NCBI GenBank assembly: GCA_963693285.1
Contig: OY848920.1
Coordinates: 498,501-562,500 of the forward strand
Direction: 5' to 3'
Source of the DNA: Xestospongia muta
Lineage: Eukaryota; Porifera; Demospongiae; Haplosclerida; Petrosiidae
Length of the DNA stretch: 64,000 bases
The position numbers were made by a program, and so were the translations under genes. Positions within the stretch are counted from its first letter, which is position 1. Each line of letters opens with the position of its first letter. Below are positions 10,530 to 21,952 of the stretch, one piece after another. A model generated the notes under the pieces. That model was not told where the DNA came from, made no database searches, and saw nothing but the letters and a program-made list of their open reading frames with translations.

Positions 10530-12474
10530 ATTTATATATTCCAATCCTGTAAAGGTGACATACCAATTTGAACCTGGTAAAGAGAGGGTTTCCCTCTTTG
10601 AGGCGGCATTACATGAGAAAGTGGAGGAAATAAAGAAGAAACGAGAACAACATTTTCAAAATGTGAATTATATTATTAGAGTGTCATAATTAATAATAAT
10701 AATAATATAATTAATAATAATAATAATAAATAATTTTTCTTATATATATTTTAGGTTCAAAGTTATAGAAAAGTTCTGGAAGAGAGAGCTCGTGCATGGA
10801 GAAAACAAAGAGAAATGCGACATGCGGCAACTTTAGATGCTAACTTAGGTACATTACATGGAATTGTTAGTCTGCCATTTCATTTATCCATTATATATTT
10901 CAATTGTGTGTCCATTGAGCATTGTTTTAAGGCATACATCTAACCGTACATCCATTAAATCAATCATGTATCCATTAAATCAATCATATATCCATTATAT
11001 TAATCTATATATCCATTTAATCAATCATGTATCCATTATATTAATATATATATCCATTACATCAAATTACATCCATTGGTTATATCTCCAGAACAGTACA
11101 TTGATAGTAAAGAAGTTGCACAAAACAAATTCTCAAATAAACAAGGAAAGAACAAAGATAAAGAAAGGTTTGTTGACCACACCCACTAATGACCACACCC
11201 ACTAATGAATGACTTAGTGTCAACTCGTCTAAACTAGTTATAACTAGTTAGAAACTAACTAGGGAAAATAAATTGCTATATTTGCTTGTCCAGCCATTTA
11301 TTGAACATATTCTTCACAAGTAATTTTTGTGAATCTAGCTTTGTTTAAATTCTACGATTTACTTTTCTTTATCTATAATCCTGTTCACTCTTTGAGGTGG
11401 ATTAGCTCAAAAAGCTAATTGGCTCATAGAAAGTTCTGTTACTCTTAATTCTCTTTTGTTCATTTGATATTAGTTTGTCATCGTAACTTGGTTTCTGATT
11501 CTTCTACTGCAGCTTCCGTCTGGCATCTCCAGTAAATCATCAAGGAACCTCCTTTTAAATGTACATGTATATTTGTAGCATTAATAAATGAGAGAGAGCA
11601 CCTCTTTAAGTTGTCACAAATTCTATAATAGTTCACTTTGTTCTACTGTCTCTGTTGTTATAGTTAGTTTCTTTGTATGACATGTGTACAGCCAAATAAT
11701 CAATAAATGATTCATTCCTAGAATGTCTAAGATTTTGGGATTAGACATTTTCCTGATAAATGCATCTTGCTTATATTGTGTTAGCAAATATGATAGTAAT
11801 TGGTTGATATGTAGTCAGCAGCTGGTCAGAAAATGTTATTTAAAATTGCTCATATTATATTATGTTTAGTATTTTAAACAATTAGACACAAAATTATACA
11901 TTTTAAATAAAATGGAAGTAGGTAAAGTGGTACTAAACACTGGTGTCTTTATAGGACAAGGAACAAAGGTTCTACTCCGATATTAACTGACAGTCGATGT
12001 CTTCATTGTTTGGGTCCTTACTCTACAGAGCAATCAGAGTGTCACTATCATCCTGGATTTACTAGTAAGAAGATTGATCTATGTTAAATTAATGACACAC
12101 ACTCTTTCTCTCTCTTGTACTTTTAAGTTGACAAAAGACATAAAAAGAAAAAATTCAAAGCTTGGAGTTGTTGTGGCCGTGGTTACCGTAGCGACGCTTC
12201 ATTTCATGAAGAACACCTAAGGACAGGGTAAGTTATAACTACTTGATATGTTCTCCTTAAAATGTACTTTACAAAATAAACCACACCCAATTAACTACCA
12301 GTATACCTCATGTAATGTGTAGACTATTTCAATGTCCACTTTTTGTCTATTAGATGTACTACTGGTCATCACATTTGGAGACCTCACAAATCTAGTAAAG
12401 GACATTCAAAACTTAGTACAAGTGACAAAGATAACAGAGAGGATATTGTCGTCGTGGCGACAAGTACTCCATAA
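9602..12474 (+). CDS. KH-domain protein with C-terminal CHORD-like zinc-binding region
   Basis: I model seven exons: 9602-9830, 10253-10662, 10755-10848, 11513-11531, 11955-12064, 12128-12227 and 12354-12474. All phases agree and the product is 360 residues. An N-terminal helical part of about 76 residues is followed by a PEPEPEP linker, a KH domain with the loop Gly-Lys-Asn-Gly, and a charged helical stretch (EEIKKKREQ, EERARAWRKQREMRH). The C-terminus has Cys-x2-Cys, then ECHYHPG, AWSCCG, and GCTTGHHIW. The order YHPG, WSCC, GCxxGxH matches the CHORD zinc-binding pattern, though spacing may differ from the standard domain. The 19-nt exon is the weakest part; an alternative is an acceptor just before GTTCTACTCC in exon 5. 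KH domains bind single-stranded RNA or DNA, so a nucleic-acid role is likely. Confidence 0.7.
10925..11085. repeat. Degenerate TATCCATTA-type tandem repeat
   Basis: A degenerate motif of about 22-25 bp (ATCCATTAAATCAATCATGT and variants) repeats about six times inside the intron after exon 3 of the KH/CHORD-like gene. It keeps one frame open but codes for nothing recognisable. The rest of that intron, about 11090-11510, shows no gene. Confidence 0.7.
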
Positions 12475-12645
12475 CTTTGAATCTAGACATATTTATTGTA
12501 ATATATATCTATAGCAGCTGTAACGTTGTAATTATGATTGTATTTTCTAAGAAATATTTGGTTACTCCCAAATTCATCCTTTGTGGTTTTCACTAAGCAA
12601 ACAATTTCACTTACAAAGCTACTGACCTTTAGTGGAATTGAGAAA

Positions 12646-13127
12646 ATGTCAGATAAAAAACGTAAGTTAGGTAAATAAAATTATACAAGATATAGATAAT
12701 GCCTGTATAATATCTTGTTCCTGACATTTTCATAAATTCACAATGGAACTGATTATGAGTGTATATATATACTTTTACAGATGATATAAATAAAATCATT
12801 TGTACCAAAGATGTTGATCTGTATGACGTCATTGATCAACTAGCTGATATCAGCTCTGTCTGGTACTCACTGGGTGATGCTCTTAGAGTCGACTTTAATG
12901 ACCTTAATAGTTTACAACATGGAAACGCATCAGATGAAGTACGACTTAGTAAAGTTATACAGATCTGGTATAATACTGCTGAGAAGACAACTTGGGCTGT
13001 TGTACTGGAAGCTGTGGAGGGAAGTATAATTAGAAATGAGAGAAAGGGGAGAGAAATACGTGAGTGGTTGTCTAAAGACCCTCAATTTACGAAGTATATG
13101 GAGAAACCAGACAAATTTAAGTGTTAG
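12646..13127 (+). CDS. Small death-fold domain protein D3
   Basis: Exons 12646-12661 (MSDKK plus one base) and 12781-13127 join in phase 1 to give 120 residues. The domain shows SVWYSLGDALRVDFNDL, RLSKVIQIWY, WAVVLEAVEGSIIRN and EIREWLSKDPQFTKYMEKPD. Length, intron phase and Trp/Leu pattern match D1, D2 and D4-D6. It lies about 170 bp after the KH/CHORD-like gene on the same strand and has diverged well away from D1 and D2. Confidence 0.75.
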
Positions 13128-13649
13128 TATGTAAGAGTATGTAGTATGTAGTTGAGTGGAAGAATTTGAAAAAAATGTTTAAGGAAAATGCTGTCTTGTA
13201 AATTAGTTTTTAATTTGTTTTCATAATACCAGTAATTATATTAAATAAAAATGATAAAACGTTGGCTTACATAATGTATCTGAACTGGACGTAGCTTTAT
13301 ATATATATTACATTATCAATATCTATTAGTAAAATAAGACTTAGAACTTCTGTGTCATGTGATACTGTCCACATGAATATATTAAGTGGACAGGGTCAGT
13401 TGTCTTGGAGGTAGTACACTTTCATTATGTGGTTACTCACTCAATTACCAACTGAAATAACAATTATGTCATAATATACTGTGACTGGTTTTCCTGAGAG
13501 CTGATGAACTACATACTTGTCATTGATGTCTGTATTAATTATATTAGAGATTACTTGACTGTAGCAAATGTACCTTATAAGGACATCTCAGGACATGCAT
13601 TTTAATCGGATCAATGCAGAGTTTTGTTCCCAGACCTATATGCTTGTGT

Positions 13650-13762
13650 GTGTAGGTCTGGGTATGAGACTAATCAGTGTAGGTCTGGGAATGAGACTAA
13701 TCAGTGTAGGTCTGGGAATGAGACTAATCAGTGTAGGTCTGGGGATGAGACTAATCAGTGTA
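13650..13762. repeat. 27-bp minisatellite, four copies
   Basis: Four direct copies of a 27-bp unit containing GGTCTGGGAATGAGACTAA lie end to end, with single-base differences between copies. The stretch 13128-14042 around it holds no gene. The repeat makes one frame read GLGMRLISV over and over, which is not evidence of a protein. Confidence 0.85.
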
Positions 13763-14042
13763 GTGATCAGTGAAACCTTCATACAACACAGATATACACT
13801 ATACACTAGATGGGTATAGTGCTTCTTTTGAAGTGTTACTAAATATTTTTTGCTTGTAGATCTATTAGAATTGTAGGTGCGTTAACAGCATAATATTTAA
13901 TAACAAGGAATTTAATTTATATTATTCATTGCTCAGGCCTTACTCGCTTTATAATAAAATTTGTAGCCACACCCTACAACAGAGGTTGGCCCTTATTTTT
14001 GTCTTCTGCTGCTATACAACTTTTAACGAGTTTTCTGAAGAA

Positions 14043-17000
14043 ATGGCAAGTAAGTTTTTATGTACTTATATATTAGGGTACTTTAGTGTTGTATGATATT
14101 GTGAATTCGCGGCCACTGTCTGTCTCTAGTGTTCATTTTAGCTGGGAGCTGACAACAGGCTTCTTGTCTACGTGTTTACATTTGGGATGGGCGGCCTTTC
14201 TTGTAAAAGGAGTTATAAGCATACCTTTGACTATACTTTTACACCAGCCTATTGAAAAGTGGAGTGTAAAGGTCTGCTTGCTAGACTAGTGCTAATCTAT
14301 AGACTGTGTTTATCTATTAAGTTTATACAAATCCTGAAATTTTATATAACTCGTGCTATATCAATATTTGTGGTTGCTGAAAGCATATGACCTGACTAAT
14401 TGTAATTATAATATACATCACTCTAGATACTTAACGTATGCTATGGGATAACCACTAAAAATACCAAAATTAATGTTTACGAATTTTAAAAAGGATGCTA
14501 ACAAAATTTTACCAATTTATTGTGGTTGATTTAATAGCTGTCTGATAATTAGCTAATAATTTGTGATACAAGGAGCATATGAAAGGAGAGAATGTTTTCA
14601 GCTAAGTCCTTTGACCATAAATGGAATATACTAAATTGTTTTATAAATTTTTGTGGTATAATTATTTTATTACACATTATTAATTGCCGGAAAGTGTATG
14701 TAGAGAGAAGACAAAAGCACTTTGAGCATGCTATTTTTAAGCTAAGTTTGATCATGTGTAAACATGAGGTCAAAAATATGCATTCGACATGTTTGCAAAA
14801 GTTCAGCGCTTGTTTGAGTGCTTTTTAAGTAGTTAGCGTTTCTAGGTTTGGAAATGTTTGGAGATTATGTTACTGATATTGAAACTTTGTTTTGTATCGA
14901 TATGTGTAGGACAAATTAGAATGTTTATTATTATTTTTTATTGATACTAACAAAATTTAATTGTTTGTTAAATCATTGAAGATATAACGTGATATTATGA
15001 TTTAATAAACAAAGTAATAATAATAAAAAATTATAAAAAGCATTTTAAAAACTACTTTATATATTGTATGTCTTTAATGTACATACAACAATATAAAGTA
15101 GTTTCGGTCCCAGACCCCACCCACAAGTGAGAAGGAGTCTAGCATCTATACTTGAGAAGGACCTGTGTTACATTTCAAATTGTTGAATAGTTGATCAATC
15201 AAATTTAAAACTTTTACCAATTAATTAATTATAAAGCAATGGAAAATATTTGTCTTTTTAGGAGAACATCTACATAGTTCAAAACTAACAAGAAACTACT
15301 GATTTTTGTTACCTATTCTACTAAAAACTAAAAAATCAAGGACAAACTGCGCTATCAATTATTATTTGTAACTATAACAACATAGGTAGTAACTGAGAGC
15401 AACCATACTTAATTCCATTGAATAATGTTATAGTTACAAATAAAAATTGATAGTGCTGTTTGTCCTAGATAATTTTTACTCAGAGGAGGTTAATTTTCAA
15501 GGATAATTTAATAAATTACTTTGTGCCCGATGGGTTAAAATTTCAATAACAATTTATTCTGACAATATACTTAATTTGGCAAATTTGCCAAAGTTAACTT
15601 AATTAATTAAAGCATGTTCAAAATTTTTCACTCTATCAGTAGTGTATAGAATACTTTGGGACTTCACACTTTCTCTCCTTCCGATTACATTGACAGTGTC
15701 ATTAACTGTATATAATTCTCTGGGCCCTCCCACTTTTTCTCCACCCCCTCTCAATTAAATTGATGAGGTCATTAACTGTCCGCCTTCACAAGAGAGGGCT
15801 GATTTTTTTCAACCCTACATGCGAGTATACTGTTAGTTTTATCATAAACATAAATGTTAGAATATAAACGATAATAGCATTTCATTGCCATTATTATTAT
15901 AATTGAATATAAATTTATTTTAGTTAAAGGAAAATATTTAGAGTGCCAGTTATGGAATGCATTACTTCTATGTGAAATTAATACAATAATGTAAGTTATG
16001 AGTTTTCTTCTTTTTCATTTTCACTTGCACACCTTGAATGCTGGAATCTTTGGTGCTTTTGGAATCTTTGGAGCCTTTGGAAGCTTTGGTGCCTTTGGAA
16101 GCTTTGGTGCCTTTGGAATCTTTGGTGCCTTTGGAATCTTTGGTGCCTTTGGAAGCTTTGGTGCCTTTGGAATCTTACCACGCTTCTTCAAGACTCTCAT
16201 CTTTTTAGCACGAGGAGTTTCCTTTGGAGCCTTCATTACTTTGGGCACTTTTTTCTTTGGGCCTGGCTTCTTCTTAGGACCTGGTGTCTTCTTCTTGGAG
16301 CCTGGCTTAGGACCTGGCTTCTTAGTGTAATGTTGAATCTGAAATACAGGCAAAGAATCTTTGTCTTTGTATTGCTTAACAACAACGTTTGAGTAGAACT
16401 GAGACATCATCTAATCTGTAGAGTTATCCCGCTTCGTCTACTCAAATTTTAAACAATAATAATACGGGTTCTCCTACGGATATCGTAATTCTAATTAAAC
16501 AAACATTACGAATTTACAAATTAGAGGACGAGCTACTGGACCAAAAGGAACTGAAACAATCTAAGTAATGATGGTGTTTAAAGTAAATGGCGATTAAAGA
16601 GTGCACAATTTAATGTTAAAGTAAGCAGAGATTAAAGAAGTTATAAGTTAATATGTTGAAGTATGCTTGTGACATAGTCTGATAAAGAGATTACATTGCT
16701 GCTAAATATTTCTTTGAGTTTCTTAAAGTGTTTTCATCTGATGAGGTGGACATACACTTTCTGCCAGCTTCAGCAGTGAAACCTCTGTGCTGACATGTTC
16801 TCTCTAAAACAGTATTGTCTTTTAGTCTTTTAGTGTTGTCAGTGACTGTGTACATTCTCTGTTACTGCACCTCTAAACCCGTATTGTTATAATAAAATTT
16901 AAGTAGACAAACCTGGGCAATACCAACTGTAAACAGATGTACATTAATTAGAATCAAATGATAAAATTACCAAGTTCCCATTTGACCACAGACCTGTGTG

Positions 17001-17576
17001 GGACTGGAAAGGGGTGGGTCATATCATCCATGGGAGGAAGTGATTTCTGGTCAAGTAAATCTGGAAGTCACTTCTTCAATGGCATAGTATTAAACTTCCC
17101 ATTAAAGTACGGTATTCTATTATTGACACTATATCATTTAAAATGTATATACCTTTGAGGTATATTGTGGTATATGAAACACGTCTATCCTAACTGAACT
17201 ATATATATAATTTTTTTATACAGATAATATTCGTGATATCATTTATACAAAAGAAGTTGATCATAATGATGTCACTGATCAATTAAGTAGACTTAGTGCA
17301 AAGTGGTACACAATTGGAAACTCCTTCAGAGTGGATGACAACGAACTAGACTCTTTAGAAACGAGCAATAAACCAAACATTGAAAGACTCCAGAGGGTCG
17401 TCAGGCTATGGCACGATGATACTAACAATATACGTAACTGGGATACGGTCTTGAAAGTTGTGGAAGGACGTTTGATTAAGAACTTGAAAGTAGCTGGTGA
17501 AATTCGTGAATGGCTTGCTCAAGATCCTCAATTCACTACATATAAGAACAAACCAGATAAATATCCTCGTCCATAG
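14043..17576 (+). CDS. Small death-fold domain protein D4
   Basis: The coding exon 17224-17576 is clear; the 7-nt first exon 14043-14049 (ATGGCAA then GTAAGT) is inferred because D5 and D6 start in the same way. The joined product has 119 residues and begins MANNIRDII. The domain shows AKWYTIGNSFRVDDNELDSL, WDTVLKVVEGRLIKN and EIREWLAQDPQFTTYKNKPD. The phase-1 intron matches the family. The 3.2-kb intron is long for this window and contains an opposite-strand gene, so a nearer first exon cannot be excluded. Confidence 0.65.
15050..15102. repeat. Inverted repeat / hairpin
   Basis: AACTACTTTATAT...TTGTATGT is followed after a short loop by its near-perfect reverse complement, giving arms of about 22 bp. 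It lies in the D4 intron. It could be a tiny foldback element; I see no other function. Confidence 0.65.
15339..15466. mobile_element. About 128-bp foldback MITE
   Basis: The outer parts are inverted copies of each other: AGGACAAACTGCGCTATCAA at the left, and the right arm reads inward AGGACAAACAGCACTATCAA. The arms extend through ATTTGTAACTATAAC, about 45 bp in all. No clear target duplication was found. Confidence 0.65.
16021..16410 (-). CDS. Lys/Pro-rich basic repeat protein
   Basis: A single open frame of 129 residues runs on the minus strand inside the long D4 intron. Residues 1-28 (MMSQFYSNVVVKQYKDKD...) look ordinary. The rest is very basic, with PGPKKK-type repeats followed by about ten copies of a short IPKAPK or LPKAPK unit, ending AFKVCK. 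The composition resembles the tails of linker-histone-like or other chromatin-binding proteins, but there is no globular winged-helix domain. CCTGTATTTCAG before residue 25 could be a splice acceptor, so the true start is uncertain. Low-complexity sequence can stay open by chance, so I am only moderately sure. Confidence 0.5.
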   Translation of the reverse strand: MMSQFYSNVVVKQYKDKDSLPVFQIQHYTKKPGPKPGSKKKTPGPKKKPGPKKKVPKVMKAPKETPRAKKMRVLKKRGKIPKAPKLPKAPKIPKAPKIPKAPKLPKAPKLPKAPKIPKAPKIPAFKVCK

Positions 17577-17815
17577 TGCAGTGATAAAAGATGACATGTC
17601 CAGCTCAGCTAGATACTTTGAGTGCTGACTAACTGCTATAGTAAAGTATTTATAATTTTTTAGGTCCTCCCTTTTTGTTTTTGAAAATTTTTTGTAGTTG
17701 ATTATACTAAAATTTTGCAGTAACAAAATCCACATATCTATCTTTAATTTGTGTTAGTAGCTCCTCCCGTAATTATGGTAGTAATGGTTAATAAAAGTTA
17801 ATTTATTAGCAGACA

Positions 17816-18112
17816 TTAGTTGTTAAAGATGGCTGAGCCCGAGTTGTTAGCTCTACATTTAAGTTTCCAACTGATCTTCAATTGTAATTTGAGTTGAGCT
17901 TTGTATTTTGAGAAGATATCAAGTTTACTCAAATGATATCTGACCACATCAGAGACGTCTTTGAAACCAGTCCAAGGCTTGCCAAATTTTATACGAGTTG
18001 GCCTGTCCAATTAATTATAGTATGCCAAGTATAAGTGTAGTTGTCAATATTGTCTCCTGTGATCTCATCAATTAGAAACTCAAGCTTAAGAAAATCCTGA
18101 AACCAAGTTGTT
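17816..18112 (-). pseudogene. Decayed copy of the caspase-like C-terminal exon
   Basis: The minus strand matches the last exon of the caspase-like gene at 18584-18951, including a readable TGFKDVSDVVRYHL and FSKYKAQ. It is interrupted by indels and stops and lacks the start of the exon. The flanking sequence GTTAGCTCTACATTTAAGTT is also shared with 18.4 kb and 34.25 kb. The rest of 17577-18583 shows no gene. Confidence 0.7.
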
Positions 18113-18583
18113 TTGATGTTTTACAAAAATTTATTAATAAAGAAGTGCAATGCAAGTCCATGTTGCTCATCTTTTTTGAAAAACAAATTTGATCTAACAG
18201 ACTCACTCACTGACTAGATACTGGACAGTTAGCAATAATAAGTCTCCTGGTAGTTTTTGAGTTGGTACAACATAGTACTTCATGCTCTCCTGGATAATAT
18301 TGTCATGATTTATACACTTACAAATATAACCTCTGATATATATCCATCTTTAATCTAGGTAATTCATTGAGACATGTCAAGTTAAGTAAGCTGTTTAAGA
18401 TGGCAGAGCACAAGTTGTTGGCTCTACAATTAAGTTTACAACTGAATATAAACTAATGAGATAGGTTTTCAAATACACTATAATTGACATAACAACTAGA
18501 TATTTAGAAACTACAATTATTAATCTATGTGTAAATGTTTTTCTTTGGCAAGAGTTAACTTGACAGCAACAATGTTGTCATCT

Positions 18584-21500
18584 TCAATTGATATGAGCTT
18601 TGTATTTTGAGAGGATATCGGGTTGATTCAAATGATCTCTGACCATATCAGAAACATCTTTGAAACCAGTCCGACGATTGCCATATTGTATACAAGTTGG
18701 CTTGTCCAATGAATTAATTATAGTACGCCAGGTATAAGTGTAGTTGTCACTGTTATCAGTGATCTCATCAATTAGAAACTCAAGCTTAAGAAAATTCCGA
18801 AACCAAGTATCACTTTTATTTTCATCTCGGAGAAGACGCTTTCCAAAATATTCTCGCCAATTTTTTTCATCATCTTTAATTGGATCTAATACTGTCATCA
18901 GATCACTCTTGTCAGGTATGGTAGACATAATTGTCTCAATATCAATGACTTCTACATAACATTAGAGGTATATGTAAATAAGTGACTTTAATTAATAGCA
19001 TTATTTACCTTCAGCGTCACTGCTGACTGATGGGTTAGCCTCAACTAGATGTGGATCTGGTAAAGGTGCCTGAGGCATAGTAGGTAGCTTTGTGACTACA
19101 TAAAAGACAATAGCACAAAAATTACAAGTCAATAATGTCCTTAATGCATCTACATGAACATGTATATGATCATTAGTAATACGTATATGACCACAGTAAC
19201 ATGTATATGATCACAGTAACATGTATATGATCATAGTAACATGTATATGATTTAATATGAGTCAATGTACCTCGCTCTACAAGGAACCCATTTCCACCAA
19301 TTGATGTGAAGTGAGGGGCTTGTGGTTTCTTATCACTTACTAATATAGTTGAGTCATGAATAACTCCATTTCTTGTCAGCTCGAGAATCTCATTAACTTT
19401 TTTTAAAGATGAATATTTCTTTATATTTTTACAGAGTACATCTGTCCATATGCCGCCTTCTGATGAACCACCAAAAGCAGGATTTCTCAAAAATGTTGCA
19501 TAAGCAATAGTGGTGTAATCATGACCGGGAAGAAAGGATGGTAGGTCATCACGATTTGTTGGAATTTGATCTGTTTTCACAGGTATTTGAGATTCTGTTA
19601 AGCAGCAGTCAAAAAGAAACAAACGCTTTCGATTTGCAAGATTGCAGCCGTCATAACCAGGTTGAAGTGGCTCGATTACATGGTCAAAAGGGATTGACTC
19701 ATTTTGATCATGAAACCAAAAAAATCCTTTATTGTTGTCTCTACTAATTCCACCATGGCCAGCATAATAGACAACAATCCATTTATATTCAATGGGATAA
19801 TGTCTATATTTCGAAATGATTTTTGCAGCATTTTTCATTTTTGAAGGTGTTGTCTTTCTAACAACCCATACAGCATAACTGAGACCTTTAAAAGTCTCTT
19901 CGACTTTCTTCACATCGATATGTGTTCCTGTCTTCTGATCATTGACATCAAATATGACAACAAGACCAATTCTTTCATCTCTGTAAGTCATTATTGCTTC
20001 AAAATCCTTCTGTAGTTCAGCTGTAAGGAGTGGAAAAACATTATGAATTTATCAGTTTAAATTTGATAGTATAATGATAATAATTAACTCAAAGATTTTC
20101 AGTAACTTTATAGATGTCATTAATTGAGCATTTGTCATATGTTTTGTTAATAATTATTAATCTTGTCAGATAGAGATGTGGCAGTCTGGGGATGAGATTA
20201 TAATTATTGTATCACATATAACACCACACGGTATTGTGCAGGCTTTATATAGTGTAGATGTTTGAGGTAAGATAACATTAGAGCAATAAGAAAAAGCATA
20301 TGCACCAACTATTATAGGGTTTATAAGCATCAAATAAAGTAGCTCAAATCCTCAGTCCAGTTGGTAAGAAAATGATCACATCAAAATTGCACACAAAATA
20401 TCTTAATGCCAAATATTAGTCAGATCTTGTAACAAACCCCCTTTTTGAAGATTTGACTAAAAAAGTTGATTACCTTCATTATAGAAGAAATTAATTATTC
20501 ATTAATGTGACAATACCTAGCTATGGACATTCACATGACAGGATAAATTTGATTTGCCTAAAATAAGTTTTAGCAGAAGCAATCCAGAGCCTTCTCCTTC
20601 CACAATGTCAAAAAACAAGCTGTTTGAGACTATATGTAGGCTCAATATAGCCTAGTACTGTAATGTTTAGCCTAATGTCTATTCATGTGTACAACATATG
20701 AACTCCATACTTTTTATATGTATGTAGTTAATGGTTAAAACTATGATGATCAGAATTATTCTTAGACAAAAATAAGATGTTGATACTTGATAGTAAATTC
20801 GGAAGTAAATTAGTAATCAAAGCATTATGACAATTACATTTTGCATCAATAACTTATTGTTACAATCAACCTGTCATATACCTAGTCTAGTACATTGATT
20901 ATTGACACCTGGAATGGATAAGACTACTTTGTTTTGTATTAAAAGCAGAAAAAGAATAATTCTATTCATTTGGTTATCAAGATATAATTATTGCTGATTA
21001 CCTTAGCACAAGCCAACTAATGTGAATGGTGTGACAAAATCTCACTTAGTTTATATATATATATATTGGACATGTAAAAATTAAGAAAGAAAATTGTCCT
21101 GATTTGAAGAATGCTGCTGCAACTATTGGTCTATTTCTGCTGCTATATATAGTACCTATAATGTGGTTTAATTTGTTCACTCTTAGGAATGTGATAATTG
21201 CTTTAGTGGCCCTGAAACCACAGATATGCAAAGCCACACGTCAAGATAAGTTCACAACAAAAATATTTAGCAATGCAATAAACTTGATGAAAAGGAAAAC
21301 CAGACATATTTAAAACAATTAAAAGATGTATAAAAGATGTCTAGAGCAGTATGAAGGTGAATAAGATCAAAGACTAAGTTAGATACTAGGTATACAGAAA
21401 TTATGCTATAAATGATGAACTTTATTATTATTCTGGACTGACTAGAGGTCAAAGCCACATTTGTCATTAAATCTAGCCTATCACTGCATGAGCAAACCTT

Positions 21501-21812
21501 GCATATCAATGTATTTCTAATATATAGTTCATTTTTTGCATTATTGTTAGTTTGTTTTGTGTAATAGCAATTTTTTTACCATGATAGCAAATATCAACTC
21601 AGTTGTATATACCAAAGTTAACACTGGCTCTACATATTAGTAGTATGTATTGATTAAAAACTAACTCAATTATACATGTAATGCTGGCAACTTACAATAT
21701 TCTGAGTCGACTTGTCTCTATAAGAATTGAGAAAAATTATAAAACATGCACAGTGGTATAGCCTGTGTACAAATTAAATAAACTCCAAATATCTACGTAT
21801 ACTTACAGCCAT
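18584..21812 (-). CDS. Caspase-like (C14-type) protease, copy A
   Basis: Five exons on the minus strand: 21807-21812, 21706-21727, 19271-20020, 19009-19095 and 18584-18951. Phases agree and the product is 410 residues. The large exon carries a caspase/metacaspase-like p20 fold: VVIFDVND at the start, the catalytic His in VVYYAGHGG (about residue 98), and the Cys in LFLFDCCL (about residues 148-149). A Pro-rich linker follows, then an unrecognised C-terminal domain of about 120 residues containing WREYFGKRLL and TGFKDVSDMVRDHL. The DCC motif differs from the QACRG of classical caspases and is closer to metacaspase-type sites. Substrate specificity cannot be read from this. The gene lies head to head with D5 across 3.7 kb. 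Confidence 0.8.
19157..19256. repeat. 20-bp minisatellite in caspase-like intron, copy A
   Basis: About five copies of AACATGTATATGATCACAGT, the first two degenerate, lie directly beside the donor of the large caspase-like exon. The same tract has eleven copies in block B (34983-35200). Confidence 0.85.
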
Positions 21813-21952
21813 ATTTGGAGACGATACAGAGATTAGAAAAAAGAGTATCAAATATGCAGATAAATTGAAAAACTCGTCGTTAAATAGTCAGGGAGGCTTC
21901 AGTCATCTACCGTAAATATCGTTAGTTCGTTTAATTAGAAAATGGAATTTGC

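Noticed and set aside
10858..11205. 115-residue plus-strand ORF
   Set aside because: It consists of the degenerate ATCCATTA repeat inside an intron of the KH/CHORD-like gene.
13568..13819. 83-residue ORF with GLGMRLISV repeats
   Set aside because: It is a translation of the 27-bp minisatellite with no other support.
14592..14828. Opposed ORFs of 78 and 74 residues in the D4 intron
   Set aside because: They have no domain, no codon pattern and no splice partner, and the sequence is AT-rich.
15998..16330. Plus-strand ORF with IFGAFG repeats
   Set aside because: It is the antisense shadow of the PKAPK-repeat frame, which has the better start and composition.
21001..21050. Possible extra exon of the caspase-like gene (reading CHTIHISWLVL)
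   Set aside because: It has a plausible donor but a poor acceptor, and exons 2 and 3 already join in phase without it in both copies.
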